NCBI GenBank assembly: GCA_018816765.1 | Contig: JAHIUX010000090.1 | Location: 1-64,000 of the forward strand | Length of the DNA stretch: 64,000 nt | Source of the DNA: Bacteroidota bacterium | GTDB lineage: Bacteria > Bacteroidota > Bacteroidia > Bacteroidales > F082 | Direction of reading: 5' to 3' | Shown here: positions 9,103-18,226 of the stretch, in pieces | Numbering within the stretch: the first letter of the stretch is position 1 | Layout of the letters: each line of letters opens with the position of its first letter | Made by a program: the position numbers and the translations under genes | Notes under the pieces: generated by a model | Database searches by the model: none | What the model was told of the DNA's origin: nothing | Seen by the model: the letters and a program-made list of their open reading frames with translations, nothing else

Positions 9103-10647
9103 CTATTTCGCATAGCTGATGGCCCGGGTTTCTCTGATCACGGTGATCTTTATCTGCCCGGGATAGGTCATTTCACTTTGGATCTTCCGCGAAAGATCAT
9201 AGGCCAGCTTATCGGCATCGTTGTCAGAAACCTTATCAGAGCCAACGATTACCCGCAGTTCACGTCCGGCCTGTATGGCGTAGGTTTTCACAACACCCGG
9301 ATAGGCCAGTGCCATTTCTTCGAGTTTTTTCAGTCGCTGGATGTAGGCTTCAACCACTTCGCGACGTGCACCGGGGCGCGCACCTGAGATGGCATCACAT
9401 ACCTGCACGATGGGAGCAATGAGTGTTTCCATCTCGATTTCATCGTGGTGGGCGCCAATGGCATTGCAGATATCCTGTTTTTCCTTGAACTTTTCAGCTA
9501 TCTTCATCCCAAGGATAGCGTGGGGCAATTCGGCTTCATTCTCAGCCACTTTGCCAATATCGTGCAACAGTCCGGCCCGTTTTGCCGCCTTGATGTTCAG
9601 CCCAAGCTCGGCAGCCATGGTGGCGCTCAGGTTGGCCACTTCGATGGAGTGCTGCAACAGGTTTTGTCCGTAAGAGGAGCGGTATTTCATGCGGCCGATC
9701 ATCTTGATCAGTTCGCCATGCAGGTTATGGATTCCCAGGTCGATCACCGTTCTTTTACCCGTTTCGAGGATTTCCTGTTCGATCTGTTTCTCGGTTTTCT
9801 TCACCACTTCCTCAATTCGGGCCGGGTGAATACGGCCATCGGTAACGAGCTTGTGCAGCGACAAGCGGGCTATTTCGCGGCGCACCGGGTCGAAGCCCGA
9901 CAAGAGGATGGCGTCGGGGCTGTCGTCGATGATAATTTCCACGCCTGTGAGGGCTTCGAGCGCCCTGATGTTGCGGCCTTCACGGCCAATGATCCGGCCT
10001 TTGATTTCGTCGCTTTCGATATTGAACACCGTGACGGTATTTTCGATGGCGTGCTCGGCAGCGGTTCGCTGAATTGTCTCGATCACAATTTTCTTTGCTT
10101 CGGTGTTGGCCGTAAGCTTGGCTTCGTCAACGATGTCTCTGATCAGGGTCATGGCTTCGGCAGTTGCTTCATCGCGCATCGACTCAATGAGTTGTTCCTT
10201 GGCTTCGCTGCCGGACATGCCCGAGATCAGCTCAAGTTGTTTCACATGTTCTTCATGCATTTTGTCCAGATCGGCCTGTCGCTTGTTCAGGTTTTCTAGT
10301 TGGCTATTCAGGCTTTGTGTCTGGTTTTGGAGTTCGCGTTGTTTGCGCTGGTATTCGTCCATTTTTTGTGCATACGACTGTTCCTTTTGCTGCATGCGGT
10401 TTTCAGCCTTTTGCAAAGCCGAGTTCTTCTCATTTACAACGCTTTCGTGTTCAGCCTTAAGTTGCAGGAATTTTTCCTTTGCCTGCAGAATTCTTTCTTT
10501 TTTCAGCACTTCTGCTTTTTCTCTGGCTTCTTCAAGCAAAACCTCGCCCTTTTTGAGCAATGATTTCCGCATGACTGTAGTGGCGAGCGCTACTCCGGCG
10601 CCGGCTCCAGCCAGGATAAATGCAACATAGATAATAATTTGTCCCAT
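9103..10647 (-). CDS. rny: Ribonuclease Y
   Basis: Membrane-anchored endoribonuclease that starts mRNA turnover. Order of parts in 514 residues: an N-terminal transmembrane helix (about 3-23), a long Lys/Glu/Gln-rich coiled coil (about 30-150), a KH RNA-binding domain ([21 protein letters not shown]) near 215-235, and an HD phosphohydrolase domain with LLHDIGKV near 360 and the partner residues in [10 protein letters not shown]. Length and layout are standard. It follows a candidate 6S RNA and zapA on the same strand. Confidence 0.96.
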   Translation of the reverse strand: MGQIIIYVAFILAGAGAGVALATTVMRKSLLKKGEVLLEEAREKAEVLKKERILQAKEKFLQLKAEHESVVNEKNSALQKAENRMQQKEQSYAQKMDEYQRKQRELQNQTQSLNSQLENLNKRQADLDKMHEEHVKQLELISGMSGSEAKEQLIESMRDEATAEAMTLIRDIVDEAKLTANTEAKKIVIETIQRTAAEHAIENTVTVFNIESDEIKGRIIGREGRNIRALEALTGVEIIIDDSPDAILLSGFDPVRREIARLSLHKLVTDGRIHPARIEEVVKKTEKQIEQEILETGKRTVIDLGIHNLHGELIKMIGRMKYRSSYGQNLLQHSIEVANLSATMAAELGLNIKAAKRAGLLHDIGKVAENEAELPHAILGMKIAEKFKEKQDICNAIGAHHDEIEMETLIAPIVQVCDAISGARPGARREVVEAYIQRLKKLEEMALAYPGVVKTYAIQAGRELRVIVGSDKVSDNDADKLAYDLSRKIQSEMTYPGQIKITVIRETRAISYAK

Positions 10648-10684
10648 GGTTTTATGTATTAATGAATAAAACCCGGGAGTAAGG

Positions 10685-10870
10685 AAAAAAAAGCCCGCAT
10701 TAACCCAAGGAGTTGGTAAACCCCTCTAAACACGCTTTGGGCTACCTGGCCCCGCGAACTTCCAATGTTATGCCAAAGCATATTCCCTGCAAGCAGGGTA
10801 AGGCCTGTTCTAATGACCAATGAGTGAACCCTTTATAATTGTAATGTTGAGTTTACAATCGTAATTGGGT
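10685..10870 (-). ncRNA. ssrS: Candidate 6S RNA (SsrS-like) between zapA and rny
   Basis: This 264-nt zapA-rny spacer holds a GC-richer structured stretch with no open frame. Read on the minus strand it has a hairpin CCCTG-CTTG-CAGGG (10785-10798), a second hairpin ATGC-TTTG-GCAT (about 10769-10780), an enclosing GGCC/GGCC pair (10802-10805 with 10748-10751), and a 3' stem AGCCC/GGGCT (10739-10743 with 10692-10696) followed by about eight T, like a Rho-independent end. Position next to zapA is the known location of 6S RNA in many bacteria. The assignment rests on synteny and rough structure; both ends are approximate. A leader of rny is the alternative. Confidence 0.55.
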
Positions 10871-10911
10871 TAAGCGGGCAATAATTCTTCAAAGAACTGC
10901 TTTCTTTGCAA

Positions 10912-11199
10912 CTATAACGTTTGGTTTGTCAAAATCGTGTCAATATCGACCAGTTTTTGTTCCAGGTGGTTATCCCTGAATTCGACCTCCGCCTCAAATT
11001 TCAATGCAGCCACTGTGTATTGCAGTGCTGCCATGGCCAACAAATCCTGCTTATCGTTGTAAGCATAGGTTTTGCTATATTCCCTGATCTTTTCATTAAG
11101 GATACTGGCCGCCTTACGCACCCGCTCTTCTTCGTCACGCGATACCGTGAGGCGAAACGGCCTGTCAGCAACCTGTATATTGATCGAAATATTTTCCAT
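10912..11199 (-). CDS. zapA: Cell division protein ZapA
   Basis: A 95-residue cytoplasmic protein that binds and bundles FtsZ protofilaments at midcell. The N-terminal beta-sheet part (ISINIQVADRPFRLTVSRDEEE) and the following helix RVRKAASILNEKI are typical of ZapA, and the C-terminal half is a long coiled coil used for tetramerisation. It lies 19 nt after a coiled-coil gene and before a candidate 6S RNA and rny. Confidence 0.9.
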   Translation of the reverse strand: MENISINIQVADRPFRLTVSRDEEERVRKAASILNEKIREYSKTYAYNDKQDLLAMAALQYTVAALKFEAEVEFRDNHLEQKLVDIDTILTNQTL

Positions 11200-11218
11200 C
11201 CGTTTTGCAATGCCTATT

Positions 11219-11509
11219 TTATTTATTCAACAGATCCAAACAAAAATCAATTTCATGCATCACCTGTCGAATTTTCTTTCTGCTTTCTTCAATAGATTCC
11301 TTCTCTCTCCCGAGTGATTGAATAATCGTGTTCGTGTTATTTTGGTTTGTTAATTGATTTATGGTTTCTTTTTGCTGTGCAATTGTTTGTTTCAAGCTGT
11401 TATTTTCATGCTCAAGTCCTTTAACTTTCTCATCCAGTAAGGCCTGACGCTCAACCAGTTTTCTGATTTTAAACTCAATTCCTGCTATCAGGGTGCTGGT
11501 ATCGGCCAT
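11219..11509 (-). CDS. Coiled-coil protein encoded with ZapA
   Basis: A 96-residue, almost entirely helical protein with heptad patterns (LVERQALLDEKVKGLEHENNSLKQ region), rich in Gln, Asn and Lys. The ATG at 11509 (MADTST) is preferred over one four codons upstream. Its place directly before zapA suggests a divisome-associated partner of ZapA, by analogy to the small coiled-coil proteins that accompany ZapA elsewhere, but sequence alone does not show this. No enzyme motif is present. Confidence 0.7.
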   Translation of the reverse strand: MADTSTLIAGIEFKIRKLVERQALLDEKVKGLEHENNSLKQTIAQQKETINQLTNQNNTNTIIQSLGREKESIEESRKKIRQVMHEIDFCLDLLNK

Positions 11510-11542
11510 GCGTAGGATCAAATCGTTTTACGGACAACTTCA

Positions 11543-11574
11543 CAAAAATAAGCAATTATATCACGCTAATGCAA
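11543..11574 (-). promoter_or_regulatory. Candidate promoter of the coiled-coil / zapA / rny run
   Basis: On the minus strand a TTG (11572-11574) is followed after 21 nt by TATTTTTG (11543-11550), matching the TTG-N19-21-TAnnTTTG pattern. The start codon lies 33 nt after the -7 box. Confidence 0.5.
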
Positions 11575-11728
11575 GCGCCATTTCAACAAATTCACAGCAC
11601 CGGGACACCGCATGAATATCTGCACAAATAAACAGCCAGACGAGATAAATATTTTTTTTCCTTTTCATGTTGTAGTGCAACTGTTTAACCTGATTTTTCT
11701 TATCTTGTGGCTGTAAATTCACCAGGTC

Positions 11729-13003
11729 ATGAAAGAGATTTTCCTCATCTATCTCTGGGAAAATAAATTGTTGAAAGGCCCATTTGCGACTACCAATGGC
11801 CAACAACTGGAAATACTCCACCCGGGATCAAGAAACACCAATGCGGGCCCCGACTTTCTGAACGCCCGCATCAGGCTCGACGACACGCTTTGGGCCGGCA
11901 ATGTCGAAATACACCTCAATGCATCAGATTTCTACAAACATAACCACCACACCGACAAGGCCTACGACAACCTGATACTGCATGTGGTTTACGCTGCTGA
12001 CCAGGAAGTTTACTCGGCAAGCCGTCAATCCATACCAACCCTTGAGGTCATGGGAAAATTTGATGAATCCATACTGCTGCGTTACCGTTCTTTTATCGAC
12101 AGCAAGCATGAAATTGCCTGTGCAGGAAGCCTGAACACCGTGCAGCCTTTCACCGTGCTGGCCTGGCTCGACAGGATGATGGCCGGGCGGCTGGAAAAGA
12201 AAACCATGCGCCTTCAGGCGATGCTGGAGCAAACCGGAAACGACTGGGAAGAGGTCGCATACAGGGTATTCATGTCAAATTTTGGCTTTAAGGTGAACGA
12301 GCTTCCCTGTGAGATGCTGTCAGCTTCGCTGCCCTTCAGGCTGCTGCTTAAGCACGCGGATCAGCTGGTGCAACTTGAAGCCTTGCTGCTTGGACAGGCA
12401 GGCCTGCTCGGCGGTCCTTTCACCGAAGCATATCCTTTAAAACTTCAGAAAGAATTTGTATTCCTGGCGGCAAAGTATCATCTGAAACCATTAAAACCCG
12501 AGTTATGGAAATTTCTCAGGATGCGGCCGGCAAACTTTCCTACCATCAGACTGGCACAAATGGCAGCCCTGATACATGCCAATGGCCAGGTCTTCTCAAA
12601 CATCCTTGCAGTCAGAAACAAGTCGGACCTAGAAGCCATGTTCAGTGTGAGTGCCTCATCCTACTGGGATACCCATTTCCGTTTTGAACACAGCAGTGGC
12701 AATACCAAAAAACGCCTTGGACAAGAAGCTATTAACCTGCTTATCATCAATAGTGTAGTACAATTACTGTTTGCTTATGGCCAGGTGAAAAGCGATGTTG
12801 CTTTCATCGACAAGGCCCTGCTGTTGCTTGAGGAAATGCCACCCGAATCGAACCATATTACGAAACTGTTTGGCCCGCTCGGGATTAAAGCCACGAACGC
12901 CTTGCAATCACAGGCTTTGCTCCATTTGAAAAACGAATATTGCAAACCAAAGCAATGCCTCGATTGTCATATCGGCCATGTATTAATCAAAAGCAAGGGC
13001 TGA
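11729..13003 (+). CDS. DUF2851 family protein
   Basis: A 424-residue cytoplasmic protein without signal peptide. The N-terminal region (FLIYLWENKLLKGPF, LEILHPGSRNTNAGPDFLNA, WAGNVEIHLNASDFYKH) is characteristic of DUF2851, a family common in Bacteroidota. The acidic and His residues in the GPDF...GNVEIH segment resemble a PD-(D/E)xK-like nuclease core, but I cannot confirm that. A Cys cluster CKPKQCLDCHIGH lies at the C-terminus and could bind a metal. It is divergent from the zapA run and stands alone. Confidence 0.75.
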   Translation: MKEIFLIYLWENKLLKGPFATTNGQQLEILHPGSRNTNAGPDFLNARIRLDDTLWAGNVEIHLNASDFYKHNHHTDKAYDNLILHVVYAADQEVYSASRQSIPTLEVMGKFDESILLRYRSFIDSKHEIACAGSLNTVQPFTVLAWLDRMMAGRLEKKTMRLQAMLEQTGNDWEEVAYRVFMSNFGFKVNELPCEMLSASLPFRLLLKHADQLVQLEALLLGQAGLLGGPFTEAYPLKLQKEFVFLAAKYHLKPLKPELWKFLRMRPANFPTIRLAQMAALIHANGQVFSNILAVRNKSDLEAMFSVSASSYWDTHFRFEHSSGNTKKRLGQEAINLLIINSVVQLLFAYGQVKSDVAFIDKALLLLEEMPPESNHITKLFGPLGIKATNALQSQALLHLKNEYCKPKQCLDCHIGHVLIKSKG

Positions 13004-13204
13004 ATCTGGCTTACCAGTGGATTTAATCAACACCATTTTGTTTGACTATCAACCAATTAACAAGGTGCATTCATAAGATGTGCAGATAAGTGTTGTGGCT
13101 CAGCCGGTTTTTTCCAATATTTGTATACAGGCTTTGGGGATGCTTCAACAGATCAGCGCAAAAGACCCAGCAGCCTCAACCATCATTTTTTCAATTTAAA
13201 ACGC

Positions 13205-14599
13205 ATGAACAACATCTTACAATTCATCGACCAATTAATTCAAGGCTACAATGACTATGTTGGCGGTTATCTGATTCTGGGTTTGCTTATCCCCACAGGA
13301 ATCTGGTTTTCATTCAGGCTTAATTTTCTCAATCTCACCAAGATAGGTCACGCCATCAATGTAGTGAGAGGAAAATACGACAGCAAGCATGCCGAGGGCG
13401 ATGTAAATCATTTTAAGGCACTAACGACGGCGCTTTCGGCCACTGTCGGAACCGGAAATATTGTAGGTGTTGCACTTGCCATTTACCTTGGTGGGCCTGG
13501 CGCCGTGTTTTGGATATGGATCACCGGCTTTCTGGGAATGACGCTGAAATACGGGGAATGCACACTGGCGCAGAAATACCGCCAGTTTAACAGTGATGGC
13601 ACTGTGTCGGGCGGCCCCATGTATTATATGGAGCTGGGCCTGAAAGAAAAGATCGGCCGTTGGGCCAAGGTGTTGGCGCTGGTCTTTGCCAGTGCAACCA
13701 TTTTGTGTTCGTTGGGAACCGGCAATATGGCGCAATCCAATTCAATGTCGGATGCGCTTTTCACGAGCTATCAGATTCCAACCTGGATTTCGGGAATTGT
13801 AGTTACCTCACTAACCTTACTCGTTGTGATCGGTGGCATCAAGCGAATCGCCGATGTCACATCGCGCCTTGTTCCGTTTATGGCCGCCATATACATCATC
13901 GCCACCCTGACCGTGCTGTTCTCCATGGCTGATCAGATACCGCACGCCTTCGCGCAAATCATCACAGGCGCTTTCACCGGAACAGCTGCTGCAGGCGGCT
14001 TTGTCGGATCAACCTTCATCATGACACTGATCTGGGGTGTACGCAGGGGATTGTTCAGCAACGAGGCTGGCCAGGGCTCTGCTCCTATCGCCCACGCGGC
14101 GGCAAAGACCATTTATCCGGCTCGCGAAGGGATTGTCGCCTTGCTCGAACCCATGATCGACACCATCGTGATTTGCACCATGACCGCCCTCATGATCATT
14201 GTAACAGATTCGTGGCAAACAGGTGCCAAGGGTGTTGGCATGACCGTCGACGCCATGAACATCGGCCTGCACCGTTTTGGTATCGACGGTATGGGCGGAC
14301 ACATCATTGCCATCAGTTTGTTACTGTTTGCCTTTTCAACCATCATCAGCTGGTCTTATTATGGCTCACGCGCTGCAATTTACCTGATTGGTGAAAAAGC
14401 GATCAAACCTTATTTATACATTTATGGCCTGTTTGTATTCTTTGGCTCGGTATGGGGTATCGACATTGTTTGGCATTTTGTTGATATGGTGATTACCTTT
14501 ATGACCATTCCCAACCTGATAGCCATGTTGTTGCTTTCATCGGTTATTGTAAAAGAAACCAGGGACTATTTTGATGCCATGAGTAAAATTAAAAAGTAA
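13205..14599 (+). CDS. Sodium:alanine/glycine symporter (AGCS family), copy 1
   Basis: Inner-membrane Na+-coupled amino-acid importer of about 464 residues and roughly eleven transmembrane helices. The family signature is clear: FKALTTALSATVGTGNIVGV, then AIYLGGPGAVFWIW, SGGPMYYMELGL, and the later SNEAGQGSAPIAHAAAKT motif. The start was set at the ATG at 13205 (MNNILQF); an in-frame extension upstream lacks family character. A second AGCS gene follows after three bases, so the two are co-transcribed paralogues. Substrate (Ala, Gly or another small amino acid) cannot be read from the sequence. Confidence 0.93.
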   Translation: MNNILQFIDQLIQGYNDYVGGYLILGLLIPTGIWFSFRLNFLNLTKIGHAINVVRGKYDSKHAEGDVNHFKALTTALSATVGTGNIVGVALAIYLGGPGAVFWIWITGFLGMTLKYGECTLAQKYRQFNSDGTVSGGPMYYMELGLKEKIGRWAKVLALVFASATILCSLGTGNMAQSNSMSDALFTSYQIPTWISGIVVTSLTLLVVIGGIKRIADVTSRLVPFMAAIYIIATLTVLFSMADQIPHAFAQIITGAFTGTAAAGGFVGSTFIMTLIWGVRRGLFSNEAGQGSAPIAHAAAKTIYPAREGIVALLEPMIDTIVICTMTALMIIVTDSWQTGAKGVGMTVDAMNIGLHRFGIDGMGGHIIAISLLLFAFSTIISWSYYGSRAAIYLIGEKAIKPYLYIYGLFVFFGSVWGIDIVWHFVDMVITFMTIPNLIAMLLLSSVIVKETRDYFDAMSKIKK

Positions 14600-14602
14600 G
14601 CC

Positions 14603-16219
14603 ATGAACCGTGTGTTGCTGACTTTGCTGCTTTTAATCGTAACGCTTAGTCTGGCTGTGGCACAGCCTGCTCAGCAAGCCGACACGGTAGCACAGCAGGA
14701 ACACACCATATCAGTGCGCATCAACCAGGTGTTTGAACCTTTTGTGGCGGCACTTAGTCAGGTGCTATTCTGGGATCCTTTTCATGCTGTAGGAATATAC
14801 GACCAACAGGTTTACGACACTGATGGCAAACCCGTTTTGGATGAAAACGACAAACCCGTAACTGCCCCACTCAAGCTCATTGTTGTTTGGCTAATTTCAG
14901 GCGGCTTGTTTTTTACCGTCTATTTGCGTTTCATCAATGTGCGTGCCTTCAGGCATGCCATCGGCCTGATCATGGGCAAGTACGACAAGCCTGGCACGAA
15001 AGGAGAAGTCAGCCATTTTCAAGCCCTTACAACAGCCTTATCTGCAACCGTTGGTTTGGGAAATATTGCCGGCGTTGCGGTAGCCATTTCCATCGGAGGT
15101 CCCGGTGCAACCTTATGGATGATTATGGCAGGTTTGCTGGGTATGTCGCTAAAATTCAGCGAGTGCAGTCTTGGGCTGAAATACAGGAAGATAGATGCGC
15201 AGGGACAGGTTTCAGGAGGAGCAATGTATTACCTGAAACACGGTCTGGCCAACAAAGGCCTGCGAAAAACGGGGATAGTGCTGGCGTTTCTGTTTTCGCT
15301 GATGGCCATTGGCGGGTCAGTAGGCGGTGGCAATATGCTGCAGGCCAATCAGGCTTTTGAGCAATTCGCCACGTTTTTTCCTGGCATCAGTGATTTCGGT
15401 TTCTGGTATGGCATCGCCATGGCCCTGCTTGTCGGGGCAGTGATCATTGGCGGAATAAAAAGCATCGCCAGGGTAACCTCGATGGTGGTTCCTTTCATGG
15501 CCCTGATTTATGTTGGCGCCTCCATGGTGATCATCATGATGCACATTAATGATACCGGCCATGTGCTGCAACTGATCTGGAACGGCGCTTTTTCTGCCGA
15601 AGCCATGCGTGGTGGCTTTATTGGTGTGTTGATCTTTGGTTTTCAGCGGGGTGCCTTTTCCAACGAAGCAGGTGTCGGCTCTGCTTCCATTGCACATGCC
15701 ACTGCCAAAACAAATGAGCCTGTAAGCGAAGGAATTGTGGCGCTACTCGAGCCTTTTATCGATACCGTCATCATTTGTACAATGACAGCACTTGTCATCA
15801 TCTACACCGGCGTGTATAAGCAATTTGAAGGCATTCAGGGCGTTCAGCTCACTTCGGCTGCTTACGGCTCGGTGATTTCCTGGTTTCCGTATGTGTTGCT
15901 GCTGGCAGTGAGCCTGTTTGCATTCAGCACCATGATTTCATGGTCGTATTATGGCATGAAAGGCTTTGATTTTCTGTTTGGAAAATGGGGCGAAAAGGTG
16001 TTTGGCTCGCGCAAGGTAACCAACAATATGTTCAATGTATTTTTTCTGGTATGCATTGTAATTGGTTCTTCAGCGGACTTGGGTCCAGTCATGGACTTCT
16101 CGGATATGATGGTGCTGTGCATGGCTTTTCCCAATTTGCTTGGTTTATTTTTGCTTGCTCCTGAAATCAAAAACGACCTTCGCCTGTATTGGCACAAACG
16201 ACAGCTTAAACAACTATAA
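14603..16219 (+). CDS. Sodium:alanine/glycine symporter (AGCS family), copy 2 with N-terminal extension
   Basis: A 538-residue paralogue of the preceding gene carrying the same core motifs (FQALTTALSATVGLGNIAGV, SIGGPGATLWMI, SGGAMYYLKHGL, SNEAGVGSASIAHATAKT). It is about 74 residues longer, mostly at the N-terminus: a signal-like hydrophobic segment (LLTLLLLIVTLSLAVAQ) followed by an 80-residue soluble stretch with YDTDGKPVLDENDKPV before the first core helix. The extension would lie in the periplasm. It follows copy 1 by 3 nt and is followed by a small secreted protein gene. Confidence 0.92.
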   Translation: MNRVLLTLLLLIVTLSLAVAQPAQQADTVAQQEHTISVRINQVFEPFVAALSQVLFWDPFHAVGIYDQQVYDTDGKPVLDENDKPVTAPLKLIVVWLISGGLFFTVYLRFINVRAFRHAIGLIMGKYDKPGTKGEVSHFQALTTALSATVGLGNIAGVAVAISIGGPGATLWMIMAGLLGMSLKFSECSLGLKYRKIDAQGQVSGGAMYYLKHGLANKGLRKTGIVLAFLFSLMAIGGSVGGGNMLQANQAFEQFATFFPGISDFGFWYGIAMALLVGAVIIGGIKSIARVTSMVVPFMALIYVGASMVIIMMHINDTGHVLQLIWNGAFSAEAMRGGFIGVLIFGFQRGAFSNEAGVGSASIAHATAKTNEPVSEGIVALLEPFIDTVIICTMTALVIIYTGVYKQFEGIQGVQLTSAAYGSVISWFPYVLLLAVSLFAFSTMISWSYYGMKGFDFLFGKWGEKVFGSRKVTNNMFNVFFLVCIVIGSSADLGPVMDFSDMMVLCMAFPNLLGLFLLAPEIKNDLRLYWHKRQLKQL

Positions 16220-16243
16220 ATGAACAATAATCATTTTATTATC

Positions 16244-16693
16244 ATGAAAACTTTCTGGTTGGTATTGTTGGTTTTCGTGTTGGGTATTCAGCCGGTATGG
16301 GCACAGTACAGTGCCTCACAGGTGAAAATGGTAAACGCCATGCGTACCTTTGATGAGCTCATGGCCGTAAGTTATCCCGAAGGTGATGCACGATGTCAGA
16401 TTACCAAAGATGGCGTTGTTGAACAGTGGGACAGTACATTTACGGTGCGGTTTGCTTTCGATTTGCGCGATATTGACTTTGAAAAAGCAGAAGTCGTTCA
16501 GGTTGAAAAGTCGGATTATTACGCCATTTTTCTGCCTTGCAGGTTCGATCAGAATTGCATTGAGCGGGCAACAACAGGAAAAAAAACAAAATATTTTCGT
16601 AGCACCAATGCCTTCGTAATGCCATCCATGAAGCAAAAACAACTGGGTTCGCTAATGGATGCCCTGATCAATATCCAGCGGTTGCTGCCCTGA
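16244..16693 (+). CDS. Small secreted protein of unknown function
   Basis: A 149-residue protein with a clean signal peptide (MKTFWLVLLVFVLGIQPVWAQ). The mature part contains Cys in ARCQITKDG, LPCRFDQNCIER and a mixed alpha/beta pattern. I do not recognise a family. The ATG at 16244 is preferred to one 24 nt upstream because the hydrophobic core then follows directly. It comes 24 nt after the second AGCS symporter and may be co-transcribed with it; a functional link is not shown. Confidence 0.65.
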   Translation: MKTFWLVLLVFVLGIQPVWAQYSASQVKMVNAMRTFDELMAVSYPEGDARCQITKDGVVEQWDSTFTVRFAFDLRDIDFEKAEVVQVEKSDYYAIFLPCRFDQNCIERATTGKKTKYFRSTNAFVMPSMKQKQLGSLMDALINIQRLLP

Positions 16694-16740
16694 TAAATGC
16701 TTCTTTCAACCAGCATTTACCACATTTGATGCGATTTAGC

Positions 16741-17268
16741 TCATTCCTTATCCGTAGCTTTATGGAACTCAAGGGCAGCCGAATTCACACAATACCGCAT
16801 TCCGGTGGGTTTTGGTCCATCGGGAAATACATGTCCGAGGTGTCCGCCGCAGGCAGCACACTTGATTTCGACCCTCACCATCCCGTAACTGGTATCGCGA
16901 GTTTCGGTAATCTTGCTTTTGTCGAGTGCTTCGAAAAAGCTGGGCCATCCTGAACCAGACTCATATTTGGCATTTGAAGTGAAAAGCGAGGCACCACAGC
17001 CAGCGCAGTGGTATGTGCCCTTTTCTTTGTGGTTGTAGTACTTGCCTGTAAATGGGGGTTCGGTACTGCATTGCCTGAGTACACGGTACTTTTCTTCGCC
17101 CAGTTCCGCCTTCCATTCAGCCTCTGTTTTTTCTATTTTAACAATCATTTGATCAGGTATTTGATATTGTTTAACGGAGCCTGTGTCCCTGGCCGCTTCC
17201 TGCGCACAGGCGGTCATACCGAGGGGATAGAACAGGATCAATATGGACAATTGTGCGATGTACTTCAT
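16741..17268 (-). CDS. msrB: Exported peptide-methionine (R)-S-oxide reductase MsrB
   Basis: Reduces methionine-R-sulfoxide in proteins. The family features are complete: the CSTEPPFTG motif, two zinc-binding pairs (CAGC, CAAC), the SGSGWPSF loop, GHVFPDGP and the catalytic Cys in RYCVNSAAL. The ATG at 17268 gives 175 residues with an N-terminal hydrophobic segment ([16 protein letters not shown]) ending in a plausible lipobox, so the enzyme is likely a periplasmic lipoprotein repairing oxidised envelope proteins. There is no MsrA domain or neighbour. An upstream in-frame extension to 17340 lacks signal character and was left out. Confidence 0.92.
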   Translation of the reverse strand: MKYIAQLSILILFYPLGMTACAQEAARDTGSVKQYQIPDQMIVKIEKTEAEWKAELGEEKYRVLRQCSTEPPFTGKYYNHKEKGTYHCAGCGASLFTSNAKYESGSGWPSFFEALDKSKITETRDTSYGMVRVEIKCAACGGHLGHVFPDGPKPTGMRYCVNSAALEFHKATDKE

Positions 17269-17365
17269 TGTTTCTTTTACAACATAACAAAACAGGGCTG
17301 TTTTTGTTGAATCCCGGGCCGACCGACTTTTGAAACGCATAAATGCATACCTTCGTTAAAAAAAG

Positions 17366-18178
17366 ATGTTTGCTCAAATCAACGAAGCGGTTCGCTTCAT
17401 ACAATCACAAGGCGTTACCGCACCACAAACCGGCATCATTTTAGGCACAGGCTTAGGCCGCATTGTGAAACAGGTACAGGTTGAACACACACTGGATTAC
17501 GCTGATATTCCACATTTTGTTGAACCAACGGTTGAGTCGCACCGTGGCAAGCTTGTATTTGGCAAGCTCGGCAACAGGCAGGTTGTGGTGATGAGCGGAC
17601 GTTTTCATTTCTATGAAGGTTATACGATGCAGCAAATCACCTTTCCTGTCCGCGTGATGAAGATGCTGGGCATAAGTGAATTGCTGGTTTCGAATGCCTG
17701 TGGTGCACTCAATCAGGCTTACAAAGCCGCATCGCTGATGTTGCTCGACGACCACATCAATTTTCTGCCTACAAATCCGCTTGTCGGCCCAAACATCAGC
17801 GAAATGGGTGTCAGGTTTCCGGACATGAGCAGTCCGTACGATAAAAATATCAACGGAAAGCTGAAAGCGATCGCCCAACGCGAAGGCATCACCTTGCACG
17901 AAGGCGTTTATGCTGCCTGGATTGGTCCCAGCCTAGAAACCCGGGCTGAATATCGCTTTCTGCGCATGGCGGGCGCCGATGTTGTTGGCATGTCGACAGT
18001 GCCTGAGGTTATCGTGGCCAACCACATGAAACTGCCGGTAGTAGCCATTTCTGTTGTCACCGACCTTTGCGATCCCGACAACCTTCATCCCATCACCCTC
18101 GATCAGCTGGTGGCCAACGCCAGCCTGGCTGAGAAAGACCTGACCCGACTCTTCACTGAATTGCTTAAGGATTTATGA
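17366..18178 (+). CDS. punA: Purine nucleoside phosphorylase (trimeric type, inosine/guanosine)
   Basis: Cleaves purine nucleosides with phosphate to base plus ribose-1-phosphate in purine salvage. Motifs of the low-molecular-mass trimeric class are present in 270 residues: GTGLG (phosphate loop), ESHRGKLVFG, MSGRFHFYEGY, VSNACGALN, the GPSLETRAEYR segment, and GMSTVPEVIVANHM with VVTDLCDPDN for base recognition. A -7-like TACCTTCG lies at 17348-17355, 11 nt before the ATG. The gene is divergent from msrB and convergent with the kinase cluster, with no terminator seen between. Confidence 0.95.
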   Translation: MFAQINEAVRFIQSQGVTAPQTGIILGTGLGRIVKQVQVEHTLDYADIPHFVEPTVESHRGKLVFGKLGNRQVVVMSGRFHFYEGYTMQQITFPVRVMKMLGISELLVSNACGALNQAYKAASLMLLDDHINFLPTNPLVGPNISEMGVRFPDMSSPYDKNINGKLKAIAQREGITLHEGVYAAWIGPSLETRAEYRFLRMAGADVVGMSTVPEVIVANHMKLPVVAISVVTDLCDPDNLHPITLDQLVANASLAEKDLTRLFTELLKDL

Positions 18179-18226
18179 AACGGACAGTTCAAGCTTGGTT
18201 GGTAATCTGCCCGCCGCTTATAATTC

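Noticed and set aside
9445-10299. Long open frame (284 codons) on the plus strand
   Set aside because: It lies fully antisense to rny, whose KH and HD motifs are certain; the frame has no recognisable domain.
16694-16719. Hairpin TAAATGC / GCATTTA after the small secreted protein gene
   Set aside because: Only 7 bp, AT-rich, 12-nt loop and no T-run, too weak to call a terminator.
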